From NCBI GenBank assembly GCA_021772935.1, contig JAJFLA010000042.1:38375-102374 (forward strand): a stretch of DNA of 64,000 bases, in the 5' to 3' direction. Positions within the stretch are counted from its first letter, which is position 1; each line of letters opens with the position of its first letter. The position numbers were made by a program, and so were the translations under genes. Origin of the DNA: Gammaproteobacteria bacterium. GTDB lineage: Bacteria; Pseudomonadota; Gammaproteobacteria; Xanthomonadales; SZUA-36. This document shows, piece after piece, positions 1 to 8,783 of this stretch. The notes under the pieces are model-generated. The model was not told the DNA's origin and did no database searches. It was given only the letters and a program-made list of their open reading frames with translations.

Positions 1-630
<630 letters not shown>

Positions 631-700
631 CCACAACCCGGCTGGCTGCAGGCAATGCAGCCAGCCGGATTATTCAACCAAATTTTTAAGGATTATCGTC

Positions 701-1936
701 ATGGATAAGAGATGTGCTGCGACCAAAACAACCGCAGCTTTATTGACCATACTACTTGCTGCAGTCAGCGTGCCGGCTATTGCAGCAGATGATTTAGGTG
801 AGGCATTTACCCAGGGTAAATTTGGCTACAGTTTCCGCTGGAGACTGGAAACTGTTGATCAGGACCCACTTCCTCATGATGCGACAGCAGCACCTTTGCG
901 CGCACGTATCAATTACAAAACAGCCGACTTGAATGGTTTTTCATTCAAGGCAGAGTTTGACTATATCTTTGATCTTGGTATCGATAAGTCTAATGCCGGT
1001 GGTGGCAACATGCCCATTCTTCCCGGTTATCCAGTCGTCGCTGACCCTGAAGGCGAGGACCTCAACCAGATTTACCTGCAATATAAGGCAGCCTTCGGTG
1101 GCCAGTTCCGTATCGGTCGCCAACGTATCATTTTGGACAATGCCCGTTTCGTTGGTAACGTGGGTTGGCGGCAGAATGAGCAAACCTATGATGCATTCTC
1201 GTTTAACCATAAAGCTGACAATGGATTGAATATCCAATATGCGTATGTGGACAACGTCAACCGAATCTTTGGCGAAGACGTAGCAGCAGGTGATCACTCG
1301 CAAAACACCCACTTGCTTAACCTCACTTACGCCTTTGAAGGCATCGGCAAACTGACGGGCTATTACTACGATATCGATAACGAAGATGTTGCTGGTCTTT
1401 CAAACACGACCTGGGGTGTTCGTTTCAGCGGAAAAACAGCTGCGGACAGTCTCAAATTTGGCTATGGGTTTGAATATGCGACCCAGTCAGACAATGCTAA
1501 TAACCCGGTTACATACGATGCAGATTACTGGCGAATCGACCTGTCAGCTAACTTCAGTGCTGCAACTGTTTATGCGGGTTACGAGTCACTTGAAGGCGAT
1601 AGCTCCAAAGCGGGACAGGCATTCCGTACACCATTGGCAACCTTACATGCCTTTAATGGTTGGGCTGACAAATTCCTCGGTACACCCGGTGCCGGTTTGA
1701 ATGACGCCTTTGTCGGGGTCAAAGGCAAACTGGGTAAGTGGAAGTGGAATCTGTTGTATCACGACTTCTCAGCACAATCCGGTTCTGCCGATTTCGGTAC
1801 CGAAATTGATGGTTCCATCGCTCGCAAGTTCAAAGAAAACTACGGCATTTTGTTCAAAGTGGCCAATTTTGACACAGACAGCTCAAGCTACGGGGATACC
1901 ACTAAAATCTGGGTACAACTGACTGCAGACTTTTAA
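701..1936 (+). CDS. Outer-membrane porin, alginate-export-like beta-barrel family
   Basis: A 411-residue protein with a cleavable signal peptide (hydrophobic core TTAALLTILLAAVSVP, cut near AIAA-DD) and alternating amphipathic strands ending in an aromatic residue (WVQLTADF), as expected of an outer-membrane barrel. The segment RIGRQRIILDNARFVG followed by WRQNEQTYDAF is typical of a porin family common in marine gammaproteobacteria and related to alginate-export porins. The ATG at 701 is preferred because AAGGAT lies about 10 bases upstream and the signal peptide starts there; the longer in-frame extension overlaps nirS. It probably lets small solutes through the outer membrane; the substrate cannot be read from sequence. 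Co-transcription with nirS is possible. The gene is closed by a terminator at 1972-2010. Confidence 0.8.
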   Translation: MDKRCAATKTTAALLTILLAAVSVPAIAADDLGEAFTQGKFGYSFRWRLETVDQDPLPHDATAAPLRARINYKTADLNGFSFKAEFDYIFDLGIDKSNAGGGNMPILPGYPVVADPEGEDLNQIYLQYKAAFGGQFRIGRQRIILDNARFVGNVGWRQNEQTYDAFSFNHKADNGLNIQYAYVDNVNRIFGEDVAAGDHSQNTHLLNLTYAFEGIGKLTGYYYDIDNEDVAGLSNTTWGVRFSGKTAADSLKFGYGFEYATQSDNANNPVTYDADYWRIDLSANFSAATVYAGYESLEGDSSKAGQAFRTPLATLHAFNGWADKFLGTPGAGLNDAFVGVKGKLGKWKWNLLYHDFSAQSGSADFGTEIDGSIARKFKENYGILFKVANFDTDSSSYGDTTKIWVQLTADF

Positions 1937-1971
1937 GAACCTTATCAGCCCCTCCACAGGCTGAAAGATTT

Positions 1972-2010
1972 GACCCGGCCATTTACTCTCCAGTGCCGGG
2001 TCTTTTTTTT
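1972..2010 (+). terminator. Intrinsic terminator of the nirS-porin unit
   Basis: GACCCGGC (1972-1979) pairs perfectly with GCCGGGTC (1995-2002), followed by eight T at 2003-2010. It begins 36 bp after the porin stop codon and separates that unit from the LexA-like cassette downstream. Confidence 0.9.
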
Positions 2011-2017
2011 GCCTGGG

Positions 2018-2086
2018 TGAACCTTGTATGGTTCATTGGTCTTTACCTGCAAAGCTGTTGACGACCTTGAAAAATAGTCAGATACT
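2018..2086 (+). promoter_or_regulatory. Promoter and palindromic operator candidate of the LexA-like cassette
   Basis: A perfect inverted repeat, TGAACC-TTGTAT-GGTTCA, occupies 2018-2035. A sigma-70-like promoter follows: TTGACG at 2058-2063, a 17-bp spacer and GATACT at 2081-2086. The palindrome lies about 23 bp upstream of the -35 element. By analogy with autoregulated LexA-type repressors it is a candidate binding site for the protein encoded next (inference). A start of transcription near 2093 would leave the ATG at 2087 outside the transcript, which helps choose the start of the gene. Confidence 0.5.
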
Positions 2087-2107
2087 ATGCAAATGAGTAG
2101 TGCCTCA

Positions 2108-2710
2108 ATGGAGATTACCAACAAGCAATCCGATATCCTCGCTTTTTGCATCGAGTGCTGGGAAGCGGGAGAATCCCTACCGTCTCTGCGAGAAATTTGT
2201 GGCCATTTTGGATATGCCAGCACACGTGCGGCGGTCGATCATTTGAGTGCCCTCAAAACTAAAGGCTATCTAGCCGATGACACCGAGAGTAAAAGAGGTT
2301 ACCGATTAACGGAAAAATCCACTGGATTGCCGGTCCTGGGTTCCATCCCAGCTGGTATTCCTTTGGCAACGGAAGAGTACGTCGAGTCCCGTTTTTCCAT
2401 CAATACGCGTTCTTTTGGCATCACCGACCGCCGCAAGGCCTTCTTCCTAAGTGTCCGCGGTGACTCGATGACTGGTCGCCGTATTTTTGATGGCGATCTT
2501 GTCCTCGTTGAAAGGTGCACCCGCTTCAAAAATAAAGACGTAGTCGCCGCCCTTATAGACAACGAGTCCACCTTGAAGACCTTCATCAAAAAAAACGGCG
2601 GTCGTCCCTGGCTCCGCAGTGAAAATCCTCAATATCCAGATCTGATCCCTGCATGGGATCTTCAGATTCAGGGTGTTGTTCGCGGCGTAGTCCGCGTTTT
2701 CCCGTCATGA
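2108..2710 (+). CDS. LexA-like repressor, winged-helix plus S24 autoprotease
   Basis: From the ATG at 2108 the protein has 200 residues, close to E. coli LexA (202). Residues 1-65 resemble the LexA DNA-binding domain (MEITNKQSDILAF..., SLREICGHFGYASTRAAV). A cleavage-site-like SIPAG places Ala82-Gly83, and the catalytic pair is Ser120 (RGDSM) and Lys157 (STLKTF), almost the same numbering as E. coli LexA (84-85, 119, 156). It is therefore likely to be able to cut itself when activated RecA is present. In-frame ATGs at 2087 and 2093 are alternatives, but the predicted promoter overlaps them. The stop codon overlaps the methyltransferase start (ATGA at 2707-2710), so translational coupling is likely and the protein probably controls the restriction-modification-like genes. 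It could instead be the host LexA itself. Confidence 0.85.
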   Translation: MEITNKQSDILAFCIECWEAGESLPSLREICGHFGYASTRAAVDHLSALKTKGYLADDTESKRGYRLTEKSTGLPVLGSIPAGIPLATEEYVESRFSINTRSFGITDRRKAFFLSVRGDSMTGRRIFDGDLVLVERCTRFKNKDVVAALIDNESTLKTFIKKNGGRPWLRSENPQYPDLIPAWDLQIQGVVRGVVRVFPS

Positions 2711-5568
2711 GCGCACTATTGCAAGAGCTCCATCTTGCGCCGCTAAAGGGGGGCAAGGCGGAGTTTTCGGGATTAATCTCAGTCAAGAGTAACCAGCTCC
2801 CTCTATGCTCGATTGCTGAGATAGTGGCTCAACGTGAGGCGGCACTCTTAGAAGGTGGCAAGGAAACGGAAAATATCTCCATCGATTATATTTTCTTTCG
2901 CCGCTTTGCCGATGAGCGGTCTTCGCAAGTTGCCGCCTACATTCTTGATAACAGTGAGGGTATACACTCGAATGAACAAATCGCCGAGCTTCATTATCGA
3001 GTATGGCTGAGCGGAAACGCACCACTACTTTATGTGGAATGGCCCACCCGCGTGGATATTCTTAAATGCGCGGCAGGGCCTGTTTTTTGGGACAAGAAAA
3101 ATAACAGTACGAAGTATTGCGCATCAGAAACAATTAACACTGTTTCCGACGTTTCCCGAGCACTTGATGTGACTTTGTCCAAGCGCTTTTCTGCTTACCG
3201 CTTAAGTGATGGAACATTTTGGGATGATCCTGATAATGCAGACTGGGCTTGTGCAGACAAAGCTGCTCACAAGTCATTGATTCAAGCAGTGGTTGAAGCC
3301 GATAAGGCTTTGGACGGAGAGAATAGCCCTCTCATGCGCCGTTTTTTACTCTTGTTCATTCTTGCAAAGTATCTGGAGGATCGTGGAGTTTTTCCCAAGA
3401 AATGGTTCGACGATTTTCATAGTGGAGCATGTGGCTTTCTAGAAGTTCTTGCCAGTGGAAAGACTACAGCTGTGCGGAAAATGCTGACTGCCCTTAAAGA
3501 AAAATTCAACGGTGACATTTTTGATATTTCCAACGACATAGAAGAATCTCTCACGCGAAAATCGTTGACGCATTTCACTGTTCTTCTCGAAGCCAACACT
3601 TTAAAAAGGCAGATGTTTTTGTGGAAGCAATTTAGCTTCAGCTACATTCCTGTCGAAGTTTTGAGTTATCTATATCAGCATTTTGCACAAAAAGAGGAAG
3701 GCGCTGTTTTTACACCTCCATTTGTTGTAGATCTTATGCTGGATCATGCCATGCCCTATGAAAAAATAACGGGAATGGAGACGGTATTAGATCCTACATG
3801 TGGTTCTGGAATTTTTCTAGTAGGAGCCTTTCGCCGCCTTGTAAATCACTGGCAAAGCCAAAATTTATGGGCGTGTCCTAGTGTAGGGCAACTAAAGAAG
3901 ATGCTGAAGTCTTCAATTTTTGGCGCAGAACTAGACCCAAATGCGGCTCAGGTAACAGCCTTTAATCTGGCGCTAGCTGTATGTGATGCTCTCCAACCCA
4001 ATGTCATCTGGCATCACCTTAAGTTCGATAAACTTATCGGGAAAAACATTCTTGTTGGTGACGTATTTGAAAATATAGGAAGAATTCAAGATATTGTAGG
4101 TAATGGATTTACTACAATTTTAGGTAACCCTCCTTTTAAGTCCAAACTGACGAAAGCAGCGTTTGATACTCGAAGGAATGGCTCTAACAAAATTCCCATC
4201 CCCGATAATAATATGTGTTATCGGATTGCTGAAGAAGCGATGGCACTATTGGCACCTAAAGGTCGGATGTGCCTCATACAAACGGCAGGCTTTCTTTACA
4301 ATGCGAAGGCTCGCCGCTTTCTTGTGGACTTTATATCCTCGAACACGGTAGATACAGTTTTAGATTTTATTTCAATCCGGCACCTTTTTGAAGGAGCTGA
4401 TCCTAAGACAGTAGCGATCGTCGCGACGCCTGGGGTTCCATCTACGGATCATGAGATTGTCCATCACACATTTCGGCGGACCAAGAGCGTACATGAACGC
4501 ATTGGTTTTGAACTCGATCACTATGATCGCCATATTGTCCCGCAAGACACGGCTAGAGATTTTCCTTCGGTATGGAAGGCCAACCTTCTTGGTGGGGGAA
4601 GACTGCTACACCTTTCGCAAAAAGTATCGTCGTATAGAACACTCGGAGAATTTTGGGATATGCGGGGATGGAGCCATGGAGAAGGATTTATCGTTGGGAA
4701 GGGTTCTAAACGCAAATTAAACAATTGGTTACCAGGCAAGTCATTTTTGCCAACGGAAGCTCTTACTAAGGACGGCATAAAGAAAGATTTGATTGGTATT
4801 GTGAAGAACACGGAATTTTCAGCCCCTCGAGTTCCCGAGCGCTTCACTCCTCCCATGTTTTTGATTCGTGAGAACGAAACTCTATCAACAACATTTTGGA
4901 GGAAAGGGACCCTCACTTTTCTCCACCAGATAATCAGTATCAATGCTCCGGCAGAAAATGAACATGAATTAAGTAGGTTTGCCGAAACCTTCGAACGAAA
5001 CAAAAAGCTGAGTAGAGCTTTCTGTCTTCTAACAAGTTCTCGGGCGTTGGTAGGAAAATCAACATCACTTTTGAAAAAAGATATCGAAAATATCCCTTGG
5101 CCTACAGATGAAGGGATTATCGACTTGGTCTGGTGGGAGCGAATCTTGCTGGATGACATCTTAATTCACACATCGAAACTCATTCGAGTTGGACAAAACT
5201 CCCCGGTTATTAAAAATGCAGTTGATGGGGATTCTTTGGCTCGTTATACATCCTTATTCGTAAAATTGCTGGGGAGCGTTTATAAAAATTTGTGCCCAGG
5301 GAAATCCGGCCGTTTCGATGGACTAGCTTACCAGGCATTTTATTTTGGAGAACAATCTAATCTTGATTGGCCCGATGACTGGAGCAGAAAGCTTGCAAGT
5401 GTTGTTTACAAGAGCAACTCTGCGATCCACACATCTCGCGTGATCCGCTTTTACGAGGAAAATACCCTTATCATTGTCAAACCGGATCGCCTGCGGCATT
5501 GGATACCTTCCACCGCCATCCGGGATGCGGATGAAACCCTGGTTGAACTACAACAGCAAGGATTCTAA
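2707..5568 (+). CDS. Large N6-adenine DNA methyltransferase (Eco57I/HsdM-like) with fused recognition region
   Basis: The 953-residue product starts at the ATG overlapping the repressor stop; a longer in-frame start at 2653 lies wholly inside that gene. Class I gamma-type amino-methyltransferase motifs are intact and in order: motif X region GAVFTPPFVVDLML (about 332-345), SAM-binding DPTCGSGIF (362-370), acidic FGAELDP (405-411) and catalytic NPPF (474-477). The first ~320 residues form a separate alpha-helical region, and the last ~350 (from about 600) look like a target-recognition region as in type IIG and Eco57I-like enzymes. It should methylate adenine in a specific DNA sequence that cannot be read from the protein. 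No nuclease motif is evident inside it; the next gene may supply that. The DNA is visibly richer in A+T than its neighbours, suggesting transfer. Confidence 0.85.
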   Translation: MSALLQELHLAPLKGGKAEFSGLISVKSNQLPLCSIAEIVAQREAALLEGGKETENISIDYIFFRRFADERSSQVAAYILDNSEGIHSNEQIAELHYRVWLSGNAPLLYVEWPTRVDILKCAAGPVFWDKKNNSTKYCASETINTVSDVSRALDVTLSKRFSAYRLSDGTFWDDPDNADWACADKAAHKSLIQAVVEADKALDGENSPLMRRFLLLFILAKYLEDRGVFPKKWFDDFHSGACGFLEVLASGKTTAVRKMLTALKEKFNGDIFDISNDIEESLTRKSLTHFTVLLEANTLKRQMFLWKQFSFSYIPVEVLSYLYQHFAQKEEGAVFTPPFVVDLMLDHAMPYEKITGMETVLDPTCGSGIFLVGAFRRLVNHWQSQNLWACPSVGQLKKMLKSSIFGAELDPNAAQVTAFNLALAVCDALQPNVIWHHLKFDKLIGKNILVGDVFENIGRIQDIVGNGFTTILGNPPFKSKLTKAAFDTRRNGSNKIPIPDNNMCYRIAEEAMALLAPKGRMCLIQTAGFLYNAKARRFLVDFISSNTVDTVLDFISIRHLFEGADPKTVAIVATPGVPSTDHEIVHHTFRRTKSVHERIGFELDHYDRHIVPQDTARDFPSVWKANLLGGGRLLHLSQKVSSYRTLGEFWDMRGWSHGEGFIVGKGSKRKLNNWLPGKSFLPTEALTKDGIKKDLIGIVKNTEFSAPRVPERFTPPMFLIRENETLSTTFWRKGTLTFLHQIISINAPAENEHELSRFAETFERNKKLSRAFCLLTSSRALVGKSTSLLKKDIENIPWPTDEGIIDLVWWERILLDDILIHTSKLIRVGQNSPVIKNAVDGDSLARYTSLFVKLLGSVYKNLCPGKSGRFDGLAYQAFYFGEQSNLDWPDDWSRKLASVVYKSNSAIHTSRVIRFYEENTLIIVKPDRLRHWIPSTAIRDADETLVELQQQGF

Positions 5569-5571
5569 GTC

Positions 5572-6270
5572 ATGTCGCAATCGGGCAATTCAATCGGACG
5601 ACTCGGCAAAACAGCTATCTGCAACAAGTTAATTGACCAGACAATTGATTTTATCTGGAGTTCACTTCTCCCTTGGAAAAACGACCCCACACGCCCATTC
5701 GCTGAGGCTGAAGAGGAATTAAATGCACAGCTCCAAAACTTTCTACAATCGCGTGCTAGCGAAGAATTTCCAATGATCTTTTTCCAGCATGAACAGCGCC
5801 AGGAGGGACGCAGAAGAGTGGATCTTGCGGCAAAACCAATACACTCTGTCGCTATTCAGGGTGTAGGGTACAGTCGATATCAGCCGATAATTGTTATAGA
5901 AGGAAAACGGCTACCTGCACCATCAAAATCTAGGGAGCGTGAGTATGTAACTGGCGGAGAAAATATGTCAGGAGGCATTCAGCGTTTCAAGTTGGGCGTT
6001 CATGGAAAGGATCACGAAACAGTAATCATCCTCGGATATATCCAGAAGAGAACTCCACAAGATTGGTATTCTTGCATCAATACATGGATTTCTGATTTGA
6101 CTAAAACTCACCCGGATGATTGGAGCACCAAGGAAAAACTGTCCGAATTTCAGTACTTAGATTTAGGCGTAAGGGCGAAAACAGTTTCGATTCATCCACG
6201 TATGAAGGGAAGTAAGTCAAGAACTATACGAATTCTTCACTTTTGGATTCAATGTTCCGAAATTCCGTGA
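5572..6270 (+). CDS. Putative restriction endonuclease, PD-(D/E)XK-type
   Basis: A 232-residue protein starting 3 bp after the methyltransferase stop, so probably in the same transcript. I do not recognise the exact family. It shows an arrangement of the PD-(D/E)XK nuclease fold: acidic residues in an N-terminal helix (AEAEEEL, 45-50), then Asp84 in RRRVDLA, and Glu110-x-Lys112 in IIVIEGKR at the end of a hydrophobic strand. Together with the upstream methyltransferase this suggests a cutting partner of a restriction-modification pair. A role as a nicking or DNA-binding accessory protein is possible. The gene ends 34 bp before the left end of an IS6-type element; I cannot tell whether the C terminus has been shortened by that insertion. 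Confidence 0.55.
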   Translation: MSQSGNSIGRLGKTAICNKLIDQTIDFIWSSLLPWKNDPTRPFAEAEEELNAQLQNFLQSRASEEFPMIFFQHEQRQEGRRRVDLAAKPIHSVAIQGVGYSRYQPIIVIEGKRLPAPSKSREREYVTGGENMSGGIQRFKLGVHGKDHETVIILGYIQKRTPQDWYSCINTWISDLTKTHPDDWSTKEKLSEFQYLDLGVRAKTVSIHPRMKGSKSRTIRILHFWIQCSEIP

Positions 6271-6304
6271 CCTACGTTTCCTCAGGCCCAACCGGACATT
6301 CTCT

Positions 6305-7089
6305 GGTATTGACAAGTTAAGTGATGTTAGTCGGTAATAGTTGGATGAGCAGATCCACAACTTTATACAAACGCCACCGGTTTCCACCGGAAATCATTCA
6401 ATACGCAGTATGGCTCTATCATCGTTTCAATCTCAGTCATCGAGATATCGAAGAACTGTTAGCTGAACGAGGTGTCGTCGTAAGCTACGAATCCATTCAG
6501 TTGTGGTGCAACAAGCTTGGACCCCATTATGCTAGGCGTTTGAAACGCCGTCACCAAGGGTTTGGTGATACATTCTATATCGATGAAGTCTTCGTGAAGA
6601 TCAACGGCGAACAACACTATCTCTGGCGCGCAGTTGACCAGGATAGCAAGGTGGTGGATGTGTTTCTGCAGGCCAAGCGGGATGGTGCCACTGCGAAGCG
6701 ATTTTTCAAGCGATTACTCCGAAACCATGGCGGTGAACCCAGGAGGATTGTGACCGATAAACTGCGAAGCTATTGCGTTGCTCACCGGGAAATTATACCT
6801 GAGTCAATCCATGACACTGAACGATATGCGAACAACCGGGCAGAACAATCTCATGAATCCACTCGAATCCGGGAACGTGGGATGAGGTGATTCAAATCAA
6901 TTGGGCAGGCTCAGAGATTTCTGGGAGTGCATGCCGCCGTTTACAATCTATTTAATCTCGGAAGGCATATGATCAAGGCTGAACACTATCGAAGCCTTAG
7001 GGAAGGTGCGTTTGGACGGTGGGTAGAGGCAGTTGCATGATATTAGTTACCAGGCTTTCACAGCCTGAGATATTTAACTTGTCAGTACC
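6305..7089 (+). mobile_element. IS6-family insertion sequence, 785 bp
   Basis: Terminal inverted repeats are visible: GGTATTGACAAGTTAA at 6305-6320 and TTAACTTGTCAGTACC at 7074-7089, matching at 15 of 16 positions when one is reversed. They bracket a single transposase gene of the IS6 type. The length is just below the usual 790-880 bp of the family. The 8-bp flanks (CATTCTCT left, TCCTAGCC right) are not the same, so no target-site duplication is left, which points to a later rearrangement or deletion at one side. Confidence 0.8.
6345..7040 (+). pseudogene. IS6-family DDE transposase with in-frame TGA
   Basis: The translated frame gives the zinc-finger/HTH start and DDE core typical of IS6-family transposases (HRFPPEIIQYAVWLY, SYESIQLWCNK, DTFYIDEVFVK with the first catalytic Asp, RIVTDKLRSY with the second, and the NNRAEQSHESTRIRERGMR region with the catalytic Glu). 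At 6888-6890 a TGA interrupts the frame after RERGMR. The same frame continues past it with FKSIGQAQRFLGVHAAVYNL and ends at 7038-7040, giving the full family length of about 231 codons from the ATG at 6345. The family normally has Arg there, so one CGA-to-TGA change explains the stop. The DDE residues precede it, but the C-terminal helices would be lost. Confidence 0.85.
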
Positions 7090-7212
7090 TCCTAGCCAGC
7101 TTGCGATTGGCTTCAATACTGCGTTGCTCCCAGAACCTGCATTGTCCAACGATCAACCAAACTGTTTCGCCAGCTACAGCGCAATTCCCGTATTTTTGGT
7201 GAAATGTCCGGG

Positions 7213-8577
7213 CTAGGCAGTAAAGGCCTCAGCATTGACCAGGAAGTGGACCGCGATACTGGCCGCATAACCAATTGCAATGGCCCAAGTCCACTTCAGG
7301 TGTGTGAAAAATGTGTATACCCCACGTGCCTGACCCATCACTGCAACCCCGGCAGCCGAGCCGATGGATAACATTGATCCACCAACGCCCGCCGTTAACG
7401 TAACCAACAGCCACTGCCCATGATCCATCTCAGGGTTCATGGCCAGTACTGCAAACATTACCGGAATGTTATCCACCAGGGCCGACGCGATTCCCACCAG
7501 CACGTTTGAAATAGTCGGCCCCAAACCGCTATACATTAACTCAGACCCAAGGGCCAGATAGCCGAATGCCCCCAAACCACCGACACACAGGATTACACCA
7601 TAGAAAAACATCAGGGTATCCCACTCAGCTTTTTGCAAACTTGCATAAATATCGTAAGGTCTGGCCGCCAGTTCACTTTCTGCCAAATGAATGGCTTCGC
7701 TGCCAAGTGCCGAATCTTCCCTTGGACCATCGGGTACCCGATCTTGCTTTCGGCGTTTAAGGTAGTAACCGAATAATTTCAGAAAACCCAAACCTGTCAT
7801 CATGCCCATTACCGGTGGTATATGCAGGTAGCTGTGCATCGAAACCGCCATGGTTATCGTCAGGATGAATAGTGCTACCACGATCCACGCACCATGTTTT
7901 AAATGTGCTTCTTCGTGCACCGGATCAGGCTTGCCAGATGATAAGCCAAAAGACAGCAGGCCAGCGGTAACCAGCCAATTAACGATTGAAGGTACCAACA
8001 AGGCAAAGAATTCACCGAACTGGACATGCTCTTTTTGCCAAACCATCAAGGTGGTTATGTCGCCAAACGGGCTGAACGCCCCACCGGCATTAGCAGCGAC
8101 AACAATATTGATACAGGCCAGCGCCACGAAACGGTGATTATTTCCGCCGACAGATATAGCCACTGTCGCCATCAACAAAGCAGTGGCCAGATTATCAGCA
8201 ATGGGTGACATTACAAAAGCGATACCACCCGTGATCCAAAACACCTGGCGCAGCGAAAACCCCTGGTTAACCAGCCACGCGCGCAGCACTTCAAATATCC
8301 CGCGCTCTTCCATGGTGTTAATAAAGGTCATTGCGGCCAGCAGAAACAGGAATAATTCTGCAAATTCGAGCAGATTATGGCGAACCAGTTCTTCTGCCGA
8401 ATGAGTGTCGCCTGCAGCCGCATAGGCAAAAGCAACCAGTATCCAGATAAAGCCGGCAGCCACGATGACGGGCTTCGATTTTCGCAGGTGAATATTCTCT
8501 TCAAGAATAACCAGGATATAAGCGCCAATGAATATCGCGACAGCCATCAATCCGGCCCAATGTGTAGTCAGGTCCAT
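7213..8577 (-). CDS. nhaD: NhaD-type Na+/H+ antiporter
   Basis: A 454-residue inner-membrane protein with about 12 hydrophobic segments. Sequence such as VILEENIHLRKSKPVIVAAG, FVMSPIADNLATALLMA, ANAGGAFSPFGDITTLMVWQ and ALVDNIPVMFAVLAM is characteristic of NhaD, which exports Na+ (or Li+) in exchange for protons and is common in marine and haloalkaliphilic gammaproteobacteria. The length is near that of Vibrio NhaD. The gene is complete: its stop codon lies only 124 bp from the end of the IS6-type element, so the insertion did not damage it. It is divergent from the TRAP operon, with a shared 206-bp upstream region. A P-type anion-transporter relative in this window (51039-52409) shares the superfamily but lacks these motifs. 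Confidence 0.9.
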   Translation of the reverse strand: MDLTTHWAGLMAVAIFIGAYILVILEENIHLRKSKPVIVAAGFIWILVAFAYAAAGDTHSAEELVRHNLLEFAELFLFLLAAMTFINTMEERGIFEVLRAWLVNQGFSLRQVFWITGGIAFVMSPIADNLATALLMATVAISVGGNNHRFVALACINIVVAANAGGAFSPFGDITTLMVWQKEHVQFGEFFALLVPSIVNWLVTAGLLSFGLSSGKPDPVHEEAHLKHGAWIVVALFILTITMAVSMHSYLHIPPVMGMMTGLGFLKLFGYYLKRRKQDRVPDGPREDSALGSEAIHLAESELAARPYDIYASLQKAEWDTLMFFYGVILCVGGLGAFGYLALGSELMYSGLGPTISNVLVGIASALVDNIPVMFAVLAMNPEMDHGQWLLVTLTAGVGGSMLSIGSAAGVAVMGQARGVYTFFTHLKWTWAIAIGYAASIAVHFLVNAEAFTA

Positions 8578-8783
8578 CCTATTAATACTTCCTGTTAATT
8601 AATCCCATACCAATTATTTTACAACTTATGCGTATCTGTATCCTGATGTTGTCAGTTAGTGATTGCAATGGACGGTAATTAATGATCGATATCTGCTTTT
8701 GCTACTTTATCGTGATGTCGTGCACCTGGGGGTGTTTATCAGTTTATAATCTCTGTTCCAGAAACTGAACACTTCACCTGACT

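Noticed and set aside
7019..7216. 65-codon open frame between the IS6-type element and nhaD
   Set aside because: It starts inside the transposase end, crosses the element's right end and matches nothing.
6285..7216. Composite element bounded by CCGGACATT-like ends outside the IS6 element
   Set aside because: Only 8-9 bp match with a gap, too little to claim element ends.
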